DNA of 64,000 nt from Pseudolabrys sp035718275 (GTDB lineage: Bacteria > Pseudomonadota > Alphaproteobacteria > Rhizobiales > Xanthobacteraceae). The notes below the pieces were generated by a model. The model did no database searches and had not been told where the DNA came from. It worked only from the letters and a program-made list of their open reading frames with translations. The stretch is from positions 124,001 to 188,000 of the forward strand of contig DASTHI010000010.1 of NCBI GenBank assembly GCA_035718275.1. Reading direction: 5' to 3'. Made by a program: the position numbers and the translations under genes. Positions 18,527-26,673 of this stretch are shown in pieces. Position 1 is the stretch's first letter; the number at the start of each line of letters is the position of its first letter.

Positions 18527-19494
18527 GCGCGCCTCTCGTTCTCGCAGTGCCTGCAAAAGGTCGCCTGCAGGAAAATGCGGAAACGTTCTTCGCACGTGCC
18601 GGCCTGATGCTGACCAAGCCGCGTGGCGCGCGTGATTATCGCGGCACCATTGACGGTCTCGACGGCGTGGAAGTGGCCTACCTGTCCGCCGCAGAAATCA
18701 CGACTCAACTCGCCTCGGGCAGCATCCATCTCGGGGTCACTGGCGAGGACCTGGTGCGCGAGCTGATTGTGGATGCTGACAAGAAGATCGTCTTCGTCGA
18801 CCGCCTGGGGTTCGGCTTCGCCAACGTGGTTGTCGCAGTACCGCAGGCCTGGATTGACGTGCGCACGATGGCCGATATCGACGATGTCGCCACCGCATTT
18901 CGCCATCATCACGGCCGAAAGATGCGAGTCGCCACGAAATACATCAATATGACCCGCGAGTTCTTTTCTACGTACGGGATCATCGACTACCGAATCGTCG
19001 AGAGCTCGGGAGCAACGGAAGGTGCTCCTGCGGCGGGAACGGCGGAATTGATCGTCGATATCACAACGACCGGTACAACGCTCGCGGCCAATGGCCTCAA
19101 AGTCGTGGACGACGGCACCATCTTACGTTCGCAGGCGAACCTGGTCGCGTCGCGCGGCGCCAGATGGAGCGACAAGGAGCGGGATCTTGCGCGTGTGATC
19201 CTCGACCGCCTTGCGGCGCAAGCCCGGGCGCGCTCTTTTCGTGAGGTACGCGCGCGTTTTGCCGCCGGTACCGACGCGCTGGTGGAAAATGCGAAGCGTA
19301 GATTTGGCGTACAAACGCCGTTCGGCGGCCCAACGTCCTCCGGTATGCTCACCCTGCACTGCCCGCCCGATCAGGTTTACGCACTAACCAATTTTTTACG
19401 CGAGAACGGCGCCGAGGCCGTCGCGGTCGCTGAACTGGGATATGTCTTTTCCCGCGAAAATCCGCTGTTCGCAAAGCTCGAAGCCGGGCTCTAG
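18523..19494 (+). CDS. hisG: ATP phosphoribosyltransferase catalytic subunit
   Basis: Catalyses ATP + PRPP to phosphoribosyl-ATP, the committed step of histidine synthesis. The 323-residue protein shows VPAKGRLQE at the N terminus, the periplasmic-binding-like core, and the PRPP loop in ELIVDITTTGTTLAANGL. A C-terminal extension of about 90 residues (from about 230) ends in a segment that resembles the last strand-helix of the ACT-like regulatory domain of long HisG. Having this together with HisZ is unusual, because HisZ normally pairs with short HisG of about 210-230 residues. The gene overlaps the convergent MFS gene's stop by 4 nt. Confidence 0.95.
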   Translation: MSAPLVLAVPAKGRLQENAETFFARAGLMLTKPRGARDYRGTIDGLDGVEVAYLSAAEITTQLASGSIHLGVTGEDLVRELIVDADKKIVFVDRLGFGFANVVVAVPQAWIDVRTMADIDDVATAFRHHHGRKMRVATKYINMTREFFSTYGIIDYRIVESSGATEGAPAAGTAELIVDITTTGTTLAANGLKVVDDGTILRSQANLVASRGARWSDKERDLARVILDRLAAQARARSFREVRARFAAGTDALVENAKRRFGVQTPFGGPTSSGMLTLHCPPDQVYALTNFLRENGAEAVAVAELGYVFSRENPLFAKLEAGL

Positions 19495-20666
19495 TCGACA
19501 CTCTTGTTTCGTCCGCGAAGCATCACAGCGAGAAACATCGCCGCGAGCGACGCCACCAGGGTCGCCAAAAAGATGCTCTGGTAACTGCCGGTCCGGTCGA
19601 AGGCCACGGCCCCTAGATAAGCGCCGGCGCCTCCGAAGACCTGGTGCACCATCGTGATCAGACCGGTGATCGCGCCGAGATGGCGCTTTCCAAAGCTTTC
19701 GGCGACGAACACGACCGTCAGAGGCGCTGTCACGAGAAATGTAGCGCCGAATACGAGCGCAAAAATCGCCACCGAAAGTGTCGACGGATTCACGATGACT
19801 ATTGCGAACCCGACGACGCGCGCGGCGAATGCGATTGCGGTAGGCCATGCTGGACCAGCGCGGTCGCTCAACACGCCGCCTGCGACGACTCCGAGAAGCC
19901 CGGTCAATCCCATCAGCGCAAGAAGGTTGCCTGCGAGAAACGCGTCGACTCCGCGATCTTGCGCGAAAGCAACGACGTGGGTCGAAACAAAAAAGTCGTC
20001 GAATCCACAGACTGCATAAATCACAATCAGCAGCCAGAACCGCCCGGAACGGGTGGCTTCGATGACACCGACACCGTCCTTGGGCCGGTCCGCCTTTGCC
20101 TGCAAAGGGGTCGTTTTCGGGAAGGCGGCAATGACCAGAGGAAGTAGCGCGAGATGGACGAGACCAAGGAAAAGAAAGACGGAGCGCCAGCTGGCGATCA
20201 GCATCACTGCTGCGAGCGCGGCGATCATCACGAGTTGACCTGCACTCATGCCGGACATCACTGCGGCGTTGGCGATGCCCGTACGTTCGGGAAACGCGCG
20301 GGTCACCATTACGCCGACCGGGATCATCGAGGCGGCACCATTGCCGATGGCATAGGCCACGCCGTATAGCGCCAACGCGTGCCATGGTGCGGACATCAAG
20401 GTCATAAGGCCGATGCCAATGCCGCTTACGACCAAGCCTGCGGTCAAGACAAGCCTTGGTCCGCTGCGATCGACGACGTAACCGGCGGCAAACATGGCGC
20501 CTGCCGAAACGATCTGAAACAGCGCGACGGCAAGCCCCAAATCGCTGCGTCCCCAGCCGAGATCGAAAACAATCGGTCGCAGTGTCAGGCCAACGGCAAA
20601 GCGGGATCCGCCGCTGACAAACAGCACCAAAAACCCCGCGATCAAAATGAAGACTGCGCGCCTCAC
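19491..20666 (-). CDS. MFS transporter
   Basis: A 391-residue inner-membrane carrier with twelve hydrophobic spans. The loop 2-3 signature reads YVVDRSGPRLVLTAG and a second half-repeat appears as VLSDRAGPAWPT. It resembles the oxalate/monocarboxylate-like MFS group, but the substrate cannot be told. The start is GTG and overlaps the stop of the threonine-synthase gene by 4 nt (GTGA), so the two are coupled, which hints at export of an amino acid or related compound. Confidence 0.88.
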   Translation of the reverse strand: MRRAVFILIAGFLVLFVSGGSRFAVGLTLRPIVFDLGWGRSDLGLAVALFQIVSAGAMFAAGYVVDRSGPRLVLTAGLVVSGIGIGLMTLMSAPWHALALYGVAYAIGNGAASMIPVGVMVTRAFPERTGIANAAVMSGMSAGQLVMIAALAAVMLIASWRSVFLFLGLVHLALLPLVIAAFPKTTPLQAKADRPKDGVGVIEATRSGRFWLLIVIYAVCGFDDFFVSTHVVAFAQDRGVDAFLAGNLLALMGLTGLLGVVAGGVLSDRAGPAWPTAIAFAARVVGFAIVIVNPSTLSVAIFALVFGATFLVTAPLTVVFVAESFGKRHLGAITGLITMVHQVFGGAGAYLGAVAFDRTGSYQSIFLATLVASLAAMFLAVMLRGRNKSVD

Positions 20667-21904
20667 AACGTGGCGTAGTCGATCGGCTTGTGCCGGTCCA
20701 GCGTGCGATGCACGGCAGGAAGCGGATATTTCAGCCCGCTGGCGCAGTTGAAAAGCACAACCCGATCCGTTCGCCTGATACGTCCATCCGCGAGGCTTTG
20801 CCTGTAAGCGGCATAAGTGGCAGCGCCCTCGGGGCAGAGCAGCAGTCCTTCCTCGCGTGCCATTTCGCCGAGCGCATCAGTGATTTCTTCGTCGGGAACT
20901 GCCATCGCGAAGCCACGGCTTTCACGCACGGCACGCAAGATCAAAAAATCACCGATTGCCTGCGGGACGCGAATGCCGGATGCAATCGTATGAGCGTTCT
21001 CCCAGCGAGCGGCATGCTCCTTCCCTGCGTTGAAGGCCTTCACGATCGGGGCGCAGCCGGCGGCCTGAACGGCGATCATGCGGGGGCGCTTGCTTCCGAT
21101 AAAACCTATCGCCTCCAGTTCCGCAAAAGCCTTCCACATGCCGATCAGTCCGGTGCCACCGCCTGTCGGATAAAAGATCGCGTCCGGCAGCTCCCAACCG
21201 AGCTGCTCGGCGAGTTCAATTCCCATCGTTTTCTTGCCTTCGATCCGGTAGGGCTCCTTCAACGTCGAGGTATCGAACCACCCGACTTTCTCCTTGCCTT
21301 CGGCGACGATCTTGCCGCAGTCGTCGATGAGGCCGTTCACGCGATAAACGGCGGCGCCTTGCAGTGCAATTTCACTGACATTCACCTCCGGCGTATCTTC
21401 CGGGCAGAAAACCGTAGTCCTGATGCCGGCACGCGAAGCGTAGGCAGCCAGCGCCGCTCCGGCATTGCCGTTTGTCGGCATAGCCATATGCGTGATGCCG
21501 AGCGCCTTGGCCATTGACACGGCCATCACCAGGCCTCGGGCCTTGAACGAGCCAGTCGGAAGGCGGCCTTCGTCCTTCACCAGGATCTCGCCACTGCCGA
21601 GCTTTGCAGCGATGCGCGGAGTTCGAATCATCGGAGTCATCACTTCACCGAGACTCACAATGTCCTCGTTCCTGCGCACCGGCAGCATCTCGCGATAGCG
21701 CCAAAGATCGGCCGGACGCCCGGCAAGGATTTCCTTGCTTAATACCTTGCCCACCCCCGCAAGATTGTAGCGCACGAGCAGCGGTTTCCCGGCGCGGGAC
21801 AAATTGTGCACCCTGTCGGCTTGGTGCCGTTCGCCCGTCATTGCACATTCAAGATGCGTGACGAAATTGGGAAGCGCGGCAGTCAGGTTGCTGTCGTGAT
21901 GCAT
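20663..21904 (-). CDS. Threonine synthase-like PLP enzyme
   Basis: Fold type II PLP enzyme, 413 residues from the ATG at 21904. K121 in LPTGSFKARG is the PLP lysine, NGNAGAALAAYASRAG is the phosphate/Asn loop region and YPTGGGTGLIGMWKAF the PLP-phosphate glycine loop. It closely resembles threonine synthase (homoserine phosphate to threonine); pyridoxal enzymes of this group with other beta-elimination roles are possible. A longer in-frame ORF to 21988 would overlap the GtrA gene, so the internal ATG is preferred. It is coupled to the downstream MFS gene by a GTGA overlap and lies 13 nt after the GtrA gene. Confidence 0.85.
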   Translation of the reverse strand: MHHDSNLTAALPNFVTHLECAMTGERHQADRVHNLSRAGKPLLVRYNLAGVGKVLSKEILAGRPADLWRYREMLPVRRNEDIVSLGEVMTPMIRTPRIAAKLGSGEILVKDEGRLPTGSFKARGLVMAVSMAKALGITHMAMPTNGNAGAALAAYASRAGIRTTVFCPEDTPEVNVSEIALQGAAVYRVNGLIDDCGKIVAEGKEKVGWFDTSTLKEPYRIEGKKTMGIELAEQLGWELPDAIFYPTGGGTGLIGMWKAFAELEAIGFIGSKRPRMIAVQAAGCAPIVKAFNAGKEHAARWENAHTIASGIRVPQAIGDFLILRAVRESRGFAMAVPDEEITDALGEMAREEGLLLCPEGAATYAAYRQSLADGRIRRTDRVVLFNCASGLKYPLPAVHRTLDRHKPIDYATL

Positions 21905-21917
21905 CAATGGTGCCACT

Positions 21918-22379
21918 CTAGCCGATGTCGCTCCTCGGCTTGCGTTTGCGAAATACGACGAAATGCGACAACGAAAAATTGACCGCAAAGCTCACCAGGA
22001 TCGAGACGAGCTTCGCGACCAGAAGGGGCATCGCATATGACAGCGCGAGCAGAGTCGCCGTGCTCGAGACCATCCCCGCGATCCCCGACACGACAAAAGC
22101 TGCATAATCGCGCCAACGCAGAATTCGCCCGGACTCGGGGCCAAATGTAATAAAGGAATTCATGATGTATGAGCATGTTACGGCGACAAGCCAGGCCAGA
22201 ACGTTGGCCGGAACCAGCGGCCAGTGAAAATAGGTGACCCCGGTCCAGAATATGCTGAAATCGACACCCGTGTTCACGAGCCCGACAAGTGCGAAACTGG
22301 CGGCTTTCAGAGCGATCGCCCTTTCGCGCCAGGCGAGCACGAGACGGTCAAGGATGTTCCGGAGAAGAGGTGGGATCAT
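21918..22379 (-). CDS. GtrA-like four-span membrane protein
   Basis: A 153-residue protein with four membrane spans, characteristic of the GtrA/DPMS2 family thought to move polyprenyl-phosphate-linked sugars across the inner membrane or to anchor their synthase. Recognisable pieces are FALVGLVNTGVDFSIFW, SYIMNSFITFG and the C-terminal VNFSLSHFVVFRKRK, the family's most conserved end. The ATG at 22379 is preferred over an upstream start at 22424. It is divergent from the GT2 synthase gene (108 nt between starts), a pairing expected for this function. Confidence 0.9.
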   Translation of the reverse strand: MIPPLLRNILDRLVLAWRERAIALKAASFALVGLVNTGVDFSIFWTGVTYFHWPLVPANVLAWLVAVTCSYIMNSFITFGPESGRILRWRDYAAFVVSGIAGMVSSTATLLALSYAMPLLVAKLVSILVSFAVNFSLSHFVVFRKRKPRSDIG

Positions 22380-22487
22380 TGCCGCGCCGCTTAGCACGAC
22401 GAGCCGCGGCCCGGTAGGGCACACGCGACAGCACCGGTCGTCGTGCGGTATAGAACGCTCTCGCGACTAGCCTTACGGACCGAGAAG

Positions 22488-23531
22488 ATGCCAGTGAAGC
22501 CAACGAAACCAGGAATGCGCAGGCGATCGTCCTCGGGCGAATCGGTCATGTCGATTGTCGTGCCTGTCTTCAATGAGGCGCTTGGCCTTCCTGGTCTGCA
22601 TGAACGGATCGCTGAAGCAGCAAGGTTCCTGCAAACCAACCGCGGCCTGAGCGTTGAGGTCGTGTATATCGATGACGGCAGTCAAGATGATAGCAGTGAC
22701 GTGGCGAAGACGTTGCCGGCGGCCGACCTAGGCGTCCAGGTCGTTACGTTGTCGCGCAACTTTGGCAAGGAAGCGGCATTGCTTGCCGGACTCGACCACT
22801 CCCGTCCTGGCGCCATTCTTTTCATGGACGGAGACGGTCAGCATCCGCCGAATATGATCGAGACTCTTGTCGCACGCTGGCTCGATGATGGATATGACGT
22901 GGTCTATACCGCGAAGGCACATCGAGAAAACGAGCCCTGGATGCGGCGCGCGGGGGTCTACCTTTTTTACACGCTGCTCAATTGGGGTGCACGACACCGG
23001 ATTCCGGAGGATGCTGGCGATTTTCGCCTGCTCTCGCCGCGCGCAGCCGAAGCGCTGCGCCAGATGCCGGAGCGGAATCGATTTTTCAAAGGCTTGTCGA
23101 GCTGGATAGGGTTTCGACAAGTTCGCGTCGACTATGAACCGGCTGCTCGCGAGCATGGGGAGACCAGCTGGAATCTGCGCCGCCTGATCGGACTCTCGAT
23201 CGAAGGCCTGACATCGTTTTCGGTGGCACCACTGCGTGTTGCCAGTCTGCTGGGCGTCGTGCTCGCGGTCACGGCACTCTTTTTCGGCAGCTGGATCGTT
23301 CTGGAAACGCTGCTCTACGGGAAAGACGTGCCCGGCTATCCTTCGCTGGTGGTCAGCGTGATGGTGATCGGCGGCGTGCAGCTTATCTTGATCGGGGTAC
23401 TCGGCGAGTACATCGGCAAAATGCTGTCCGAAATCAAAGGGCGCCCGGTTTATTTCGTTGCCGAGCACACTGTGAAGCGCGCGAGCGAATCGGCCAAGAC
23501 TCGGCCCGCAACGCCACGCGCAGCAGAATAG
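22488..23531 (+). CDS. GT2 polyprenyl-phosphate glycosyltransferase (GtrB/ArnC/DPM1-like)
   Basis: Membrane-anchored GT-A enzyme of 347 residues that transfers a sugar from a nucleotide sugar to undecaprenyl/dodecaprenyl phosphate at the cytosolic face. Visible motifs are SIVVPVFNEALGLPGL, DDGSQDDS, the metal-binding FMDGDGQHPP and the acceptor-side NRFFKGLSSWIGF. Two C-terminal spans (about 235-260 and 275-300) are typical of the GtrB/ArnC group. The ATG at 22488 follows a GAGAAG-like site; an ATG at 22548 is an alternative. The deacetylase gene follows after 7 nt, so they form an operon. Confidence 0.92.
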   Translation: MPVKPTKPGMRRRSSSGESVMSIVVPVFNEALGLPGLHERIAEAARFLQTNRGLSVEVVYIDDGSQDDSSDVAKTLPAADLGVQVVTLSRNFGKEAALLAGLDHSRPGAILFMDGDGQHPPNMIETLVARWLDDGYDVVYTAKAHRENEPWMRRAGVYLFYTLLNWGARHRIPEDAGDFRLLSPRAAEALRQMPERNRFFKGLSSWIGFRQVRVDYEPAAREHGETSWNLRRLIGLSIEGLTSFSVAPLRVASLLGVVLAVTALFFGSWIVLETLLYGKDVPGYPSLVVSVMVIGGVQLILIGVLGEYIGKMLSEIKGRPVYFVAEHTVKRASESAKTRPATPRAAE

Positions 23532-23538
23532 TCGTCGT

Positions 23539-24384
23539 ATGCAATCGAGAACCCGGCGCATTTGGTTGTGTGCCGACGATTATGGGATTTCTCCAGGAGT
23601 CAGCACCGGCATCCGAGAATTGATCGCCCGCGAGCGCCTCAACGCCACCTCAGTCATGGTGGTCGCGCCGCATTTCGATGCAAATCAGGCCTCGGCGCTT
23701 CAAGCATTGAATTCAGGCAAGAAACGCGCGGCGCTGGGTTTGCATGTCACACTGACTGCCCCGTTCAAGCCGCTCACCGAAGCATTCGCGCCGATGCACC
23801 AGGGCGCATTTCCGCCGCTGGCTACGCTCCTGCGCCGGACGGCGGCGCGACGGCTGCACATGGACCTGCTGGTGCACGAAATCTCCGCACAACTTCGACG
23901 ATTCCTGAATGTTTTCGGTCGCGCACCCGATTTTGTCGACGGACATCAGCACGTGCAGCTATTTCCTCAAATCCGCGATGCATTCCTCAAGGTAACTGCG
24001 GAAGGAGCCCCAGACGCATGGGTCAGGCAGTGCGGTCGAGCGGCCCGGCTCAGGCGGCTTCACGACCAGAAGGCCCTGACACTTGACATTTTGAGCTTGG
24101 GCTATCGCCGGAAGGCGAAAAAGCTCGGGATCAAGGTCAATCGCGCTTTCGCCGGAACATACGCTTTCGGTCGACGCGCGCAATTTGCGGACCTGTTTCC
24201 TCGTTTTCTCTCCGGCCTGCCGGATGGCGGCCTGGTCATGTGCCATCCAGGGTTTGTCGATGCGGAGCTGAAAGCGATCGATTCACTCACCGATCTGCGC
24301 GAGCAAGAATTCGCCTTTTTTGCTTCCGATGCTTTCCCGGAAATAATGGCCGCCCACAGCGTTGAGCTTGAGCGCCCGCGCTAG
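23539..24384 (+). CDS. ChbG/HpnK (YdjC)-family carbohydrate deacetylase
   Basis: A 281-residue metal-dependent hydrolase of the YdjC fold. Metal/catalytic residues are seen in LCADDYGISPGV (Asp pair near residue 12), ALGLHVTLTAPF (His) and DFVDGHQHVQLFP (His-x-His). Family members deacetylate chito-oligosaccharides (ChbG) or a hopanoid head-group intermediate (HpnK). Position directly after a polyprenyl-phosphate glycosyltransferase suggests deacetylation of a lipid-linked or envelope N-acetyl sugar here; that is an inference. No other hopanoid or chitobiose gene is in the window. Confidence 0.88.
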   Translation: MQSRTRRIWLCADDYGISPGVSTGIRELIARERLNATSVMVVAPHFDANQASALQALNSGKKRAALGLHVTLTAPFKPLTEAFAPMHQGAFPPLATLLRRTAARRLHMDLLVHEISAQLRRFLNVFGRAPDFVDGHQHVQLFPQIRDAFLKVTAEGAPDAWVRQCGRAARLRRLHDQKALTLDILSLGYRRKAKKLGIKVNRAFAGTYAFGRRAQFADLFPRFLSGLPDGGLVMCHPGFVDAELKAIDSLTDLREQEFAFFASDAFPEIMAAHSVELERPR

Positions 24385-24440
24385 GAAGCCCGGTTGGCGG
24401 CGACAGCGCGGAATGTGCGATGCAACAAGGGGAGGACAAG

Positions 24441-25160
24441 ATGACCCCGCAAGAACGCCAGCTGGTCGATCAGCTGATTGAGCGCCTGTCCCAGGTCGAA
24501 GGAAATCCACGAGACGCCGAAGCAGAAGCTGCAATCAAGGAGGGGCTGATTCGAGCTCCCCATGCGGTCTACGCCCTCGTCCAGACCGTCCTCGTTCAGG
24601 ATGAAGCGCTCCGCCGGGCGGATGCCCGCATCCGGGAATTGAGCGGCGGTGCGGAAGAGCCTGCGAGCGGCGGATTTCTCGATACGATGCGACAGGCACT
24701 TTCCGGTCGGAGCGCGAACACGTCTGTGCCGAGCGTGAGCACCACGCGCGATCAGGACCCGCGCTGGAACAGCGGCCCGGCAGCGGCCGCCGGTGCGCCG
24801 ATGGCTGGCGGCTCCTTTCTCGGAACCGCCGCGGCGTCGGCCGCTGGGGTGATCGGGGGAGCCTTGCTGCTCAATAGTATCAGTTCAATGTTCACTAGAG
24901 GCGGCACTGCTTTCGCGGGCACATCTCCATGGAGTCCATTAGGCGATGACAGTGCTCACGGCGGCAAACTCTCGCAAGATGCAGGTATCAACGAGATCGG
25001 AAGCGCTGCCCGCGATGATGCGAAGTCGGCCGGGCTCTTCAACGATCACGACAACGACGACAGCGCCACCCAGGATGATTCCGCCGATTTTGTGGATGAA
25101 TTCGAGGGTGATCCCGCCGGCGACTTCAATGGTGATTTCGGCGGCGGCGAGGACGTCTGA
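24441..25160 (+). CDS. DUF2076-family protein
   Basis: A 239-residue protein. The N-terminal half (MTPQERQLVDQLIERL, then YALVQTVLVQDEALRRADARI) is the helical DUF2076 signature. The centre is Ala/Gly rich with one probable membrane span (about 130-150, FLGTAAASAAGVIGGALLL), and the tail is strongly acidic (DFNGDFGGGEDV). The ATG at 24441 follows a good GGAGG site. DUF2076 proteins are described as periplasmic ligand-sensor-like, but the role is unknown. It converges on the L,D-transpeptidase gene with a 4-nt gap. Confidence 0.85.
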   Translation: MTPQERQLVDQLIERLSQVEGNPRDAEAEAAIKEGLIRAPHAVYALVQTVLVQDEALRRADARIRELSGGAEEPASGGFLDTMRQALSGRSANTSVPSVSTTRDQDPRWNSGPAAAAGAPMAGGSFLGTAAASAAGVIGGALLLNSISSMFTRGGTAFAGTSPWSPLGDDSAHGGKLSQDAGINEIGSAARDDAKSAGLFNDHDNDDSATQDDSADFVDEFEGDPAGDFNGDFGGGEDV

Positions 25161-25164
25161 TCTG

Positions 25165-25932
25165 TTAGAGAACGATGACCTTAGTCCCAACTCTGACGCG
25201 CTCGTAAAGATCGATGACATCCGCATTCTGCATGCGAATGCATCCGGACGAGACATTCCTGCCGATCGTCCAGGGCTCATTCGAGCCGTGAATGCGATAA
25301 AGCGTAGAACCGAGATAAAGCGCGCGAGCACCGAGTGGATTATTCGGCCCGCCTGGCACGAAGTGCGGCAGATAAGGCTGCCGCTTCAGCATTTGGGTTG
25401 GAGGCACCCAGTCTGGCCATTCCTTCATCGCCGAAATGGCATGAACGCCCGACCAGGTAAATCCGGGGCGGCCAACGCCAATACCGTAGCGGATCGCTTT
25501 GCCGCCGGGCTCAACCAGGTAGAGAAAATGATTCGGAGTGTCGATGACGATCGTACCGGGCGATTCCTTGCCCTCATAGGCAACTTCGCGGCGCAGGTAA
25601 CGAGGATCAAGTCGAGTATCCGATCGCCGCTGCTCTTCCATTGGATCGAGCGCTGACGAATTGGCGTACATTGGCGCAGCGTAGTTATTCTGATCGTCTC
25701 GCGTGAGTGGCGGACCAAACCACTGGTTCCGTGAAGTCCGGCTCGCCTGCGGAGCGGAGTCACCGAACAAAAATTCGATGAATCCTTTCCCAAGATCCGG
25801 GCGCTGCGGCGCAGCCAGATCCTGGCGCTCTTGCCCTTCTCCTCTTTTGTCGAAAAACGGCTGAGCCCACGCAACGCTTGAGACCATAGCCAGAGCAATT
25901 GCAAGAACAGTCCGACACCGCATCGCCAGCAT
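25165..25932 (-). CDS. L,D-transpeptidase (YkuD domain)
   Basis: Periplasmic enzyme that forms 3-3 cross-links in peptidoglycan or attaches proteins to it. The 255-residue precursor has a signal peptide (about 1-23, cleavage after AWA) and a YkuD domain from about 125. The catalytic motif is visible: H215 in YRIHGSNEP and C231 in NVSSGCIRMQNADV. Spacing and the SGCIRM sequence are those of the active family. An in-frame ATG at 25923 is an alternative start. Its neighbours (deacetylase, GtrA, GT2) are also directed at the envelope. Confidence 0.93.
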   Translation of the reverse strand: MLAMRCRTVLAIALAMVSSVAWAQPFFDKRGEGQERQDLAAPQRPDLGKGFIEFLFGDSAPQASRTSRNQWFGPPLTRDDQNNYAAPMYANSSALDPMEEQRRSDTRLDPRYLRREVAYEGKESPGTIVIDTPNHFLYLVEPGGKAIRYGIGVGRPGFTWSGVHAISAMKEWPDWVPPTQMLKRQPYLPHFVPGGPNNPLGARALYLGSTLYRIHGSNEPWTIGRNVSSGCIRMQNADVIDLYERVRVGTKVIVL

Positions 25933-26096
25933 CCCGAATATTGATCGATGCGCCGAAGTTAAAATCGCAAACGCACACCCAATGGTAAATTGGCGTCAAC
26001 CACGAATCGTTATGGTAAATGCGCGGTTTCTAGCGCGTTTAACGGCCATTAATCCCACGCTTGGTAAAAGGCCTTGAACTTTCAGGGCCACGAGAC

Positions 26097-26673
26097 GTGC
26101 AGCGCAAAGTTTTTCGCATCGAGACAATAGTCCCGCGATCAGGCGGCCACCGCAGCTTCGGCGGCTACTGAGCCGCATTGCAGAGGAGAGCTCGCCCTGA
26201 TCCAATATGCGCTCGAGCAGAATCGGCTTATCCTCTCCACGGTCCTCCATGAGGGAAGCGACCGCCGAATGACACGCGCGGCCGGCGAGCTTGCCGCTGC
26301 CATCGAAAGCATGGAAGGGCCAACGCAAAAGGTCTTGGCTTCCACCGAGTCGATCGACGAGTGTGCCCTCGCGGTCGCCTTGAACGATGATTATCATCAA
26401 GGTCTGGCTCAGGATGTGCAGGATCATGTCGTCCGCATCTACAAAGCCTGCAACTTTTCAGGATTTGGCCGGACAGCGTATTGGCAAGGTGATCACCACG
26501 TTGATGAAGATGGAAGAACTGGTAGCCGGTATGATCGCCCGTTGCGGCCTTTTGGCAACTGATCACGCTTCATCGGGAGCGAGCGATCATGAGAAGCGCT
26601 TCGTCAATGGGCCTCGACTGGACGGCGAGAGCGGCCATGCCACTCAGCAGACATCGACCTGATGTTCGCCTAG
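26097..26673 (+). pseudogene. Decayed CheZ-like phosphatase gene
   Basis: Pieces of one CheZ-type protein are spread over successive reading frames. The first frame begins at the GTG at 26097 (VQRKVFRIE) and hits a stop at 26169. The second runs from about 26131 to 26450 and carries IQYALEQNRLILSTVL, then QGLAQDVQDHV and ACNF. A T-run at about 26456 shifts into a third frame giving CNFQDLAGQRIGKV, the catalytic-helix signature with the conserved Gln of the QDLAGQ segment. A fourth shift restores the typical end ADIDLMFA with TAG at 26671. At least three separate shifts in under 600 bases argue for true decay rather than one sequencing error. The 3' end overlaps the convergent MFS gene. Confidence 0.72.

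Noticed and set aside
19396..20385. A 329-codon minus-strand frame rich in Arg and Ser within the MFS/hisG region
   Set aside because: Its composition is that of an out-of-frame shadow of a GC-rich gene, and it overlaps two well-supported genes.
20663..21988. Longer start of the threonine synthase-like gene at 21988
   Set aside because: It would overlap the GtrA gene by about 70 nt and add a basic non-homologous segment; the ATG at 21904 fits the family.
25975..26060. Repeated ATGGTAAAT/TTGGTAAA words and TTAA-N6-TTAA near 26039, like a CtrA-type site
   Set aside because: The spacing is one base off the TTAA-N7-TTAA consensus, and the downstream gene is the pseudogene, so no functional claim is justified.
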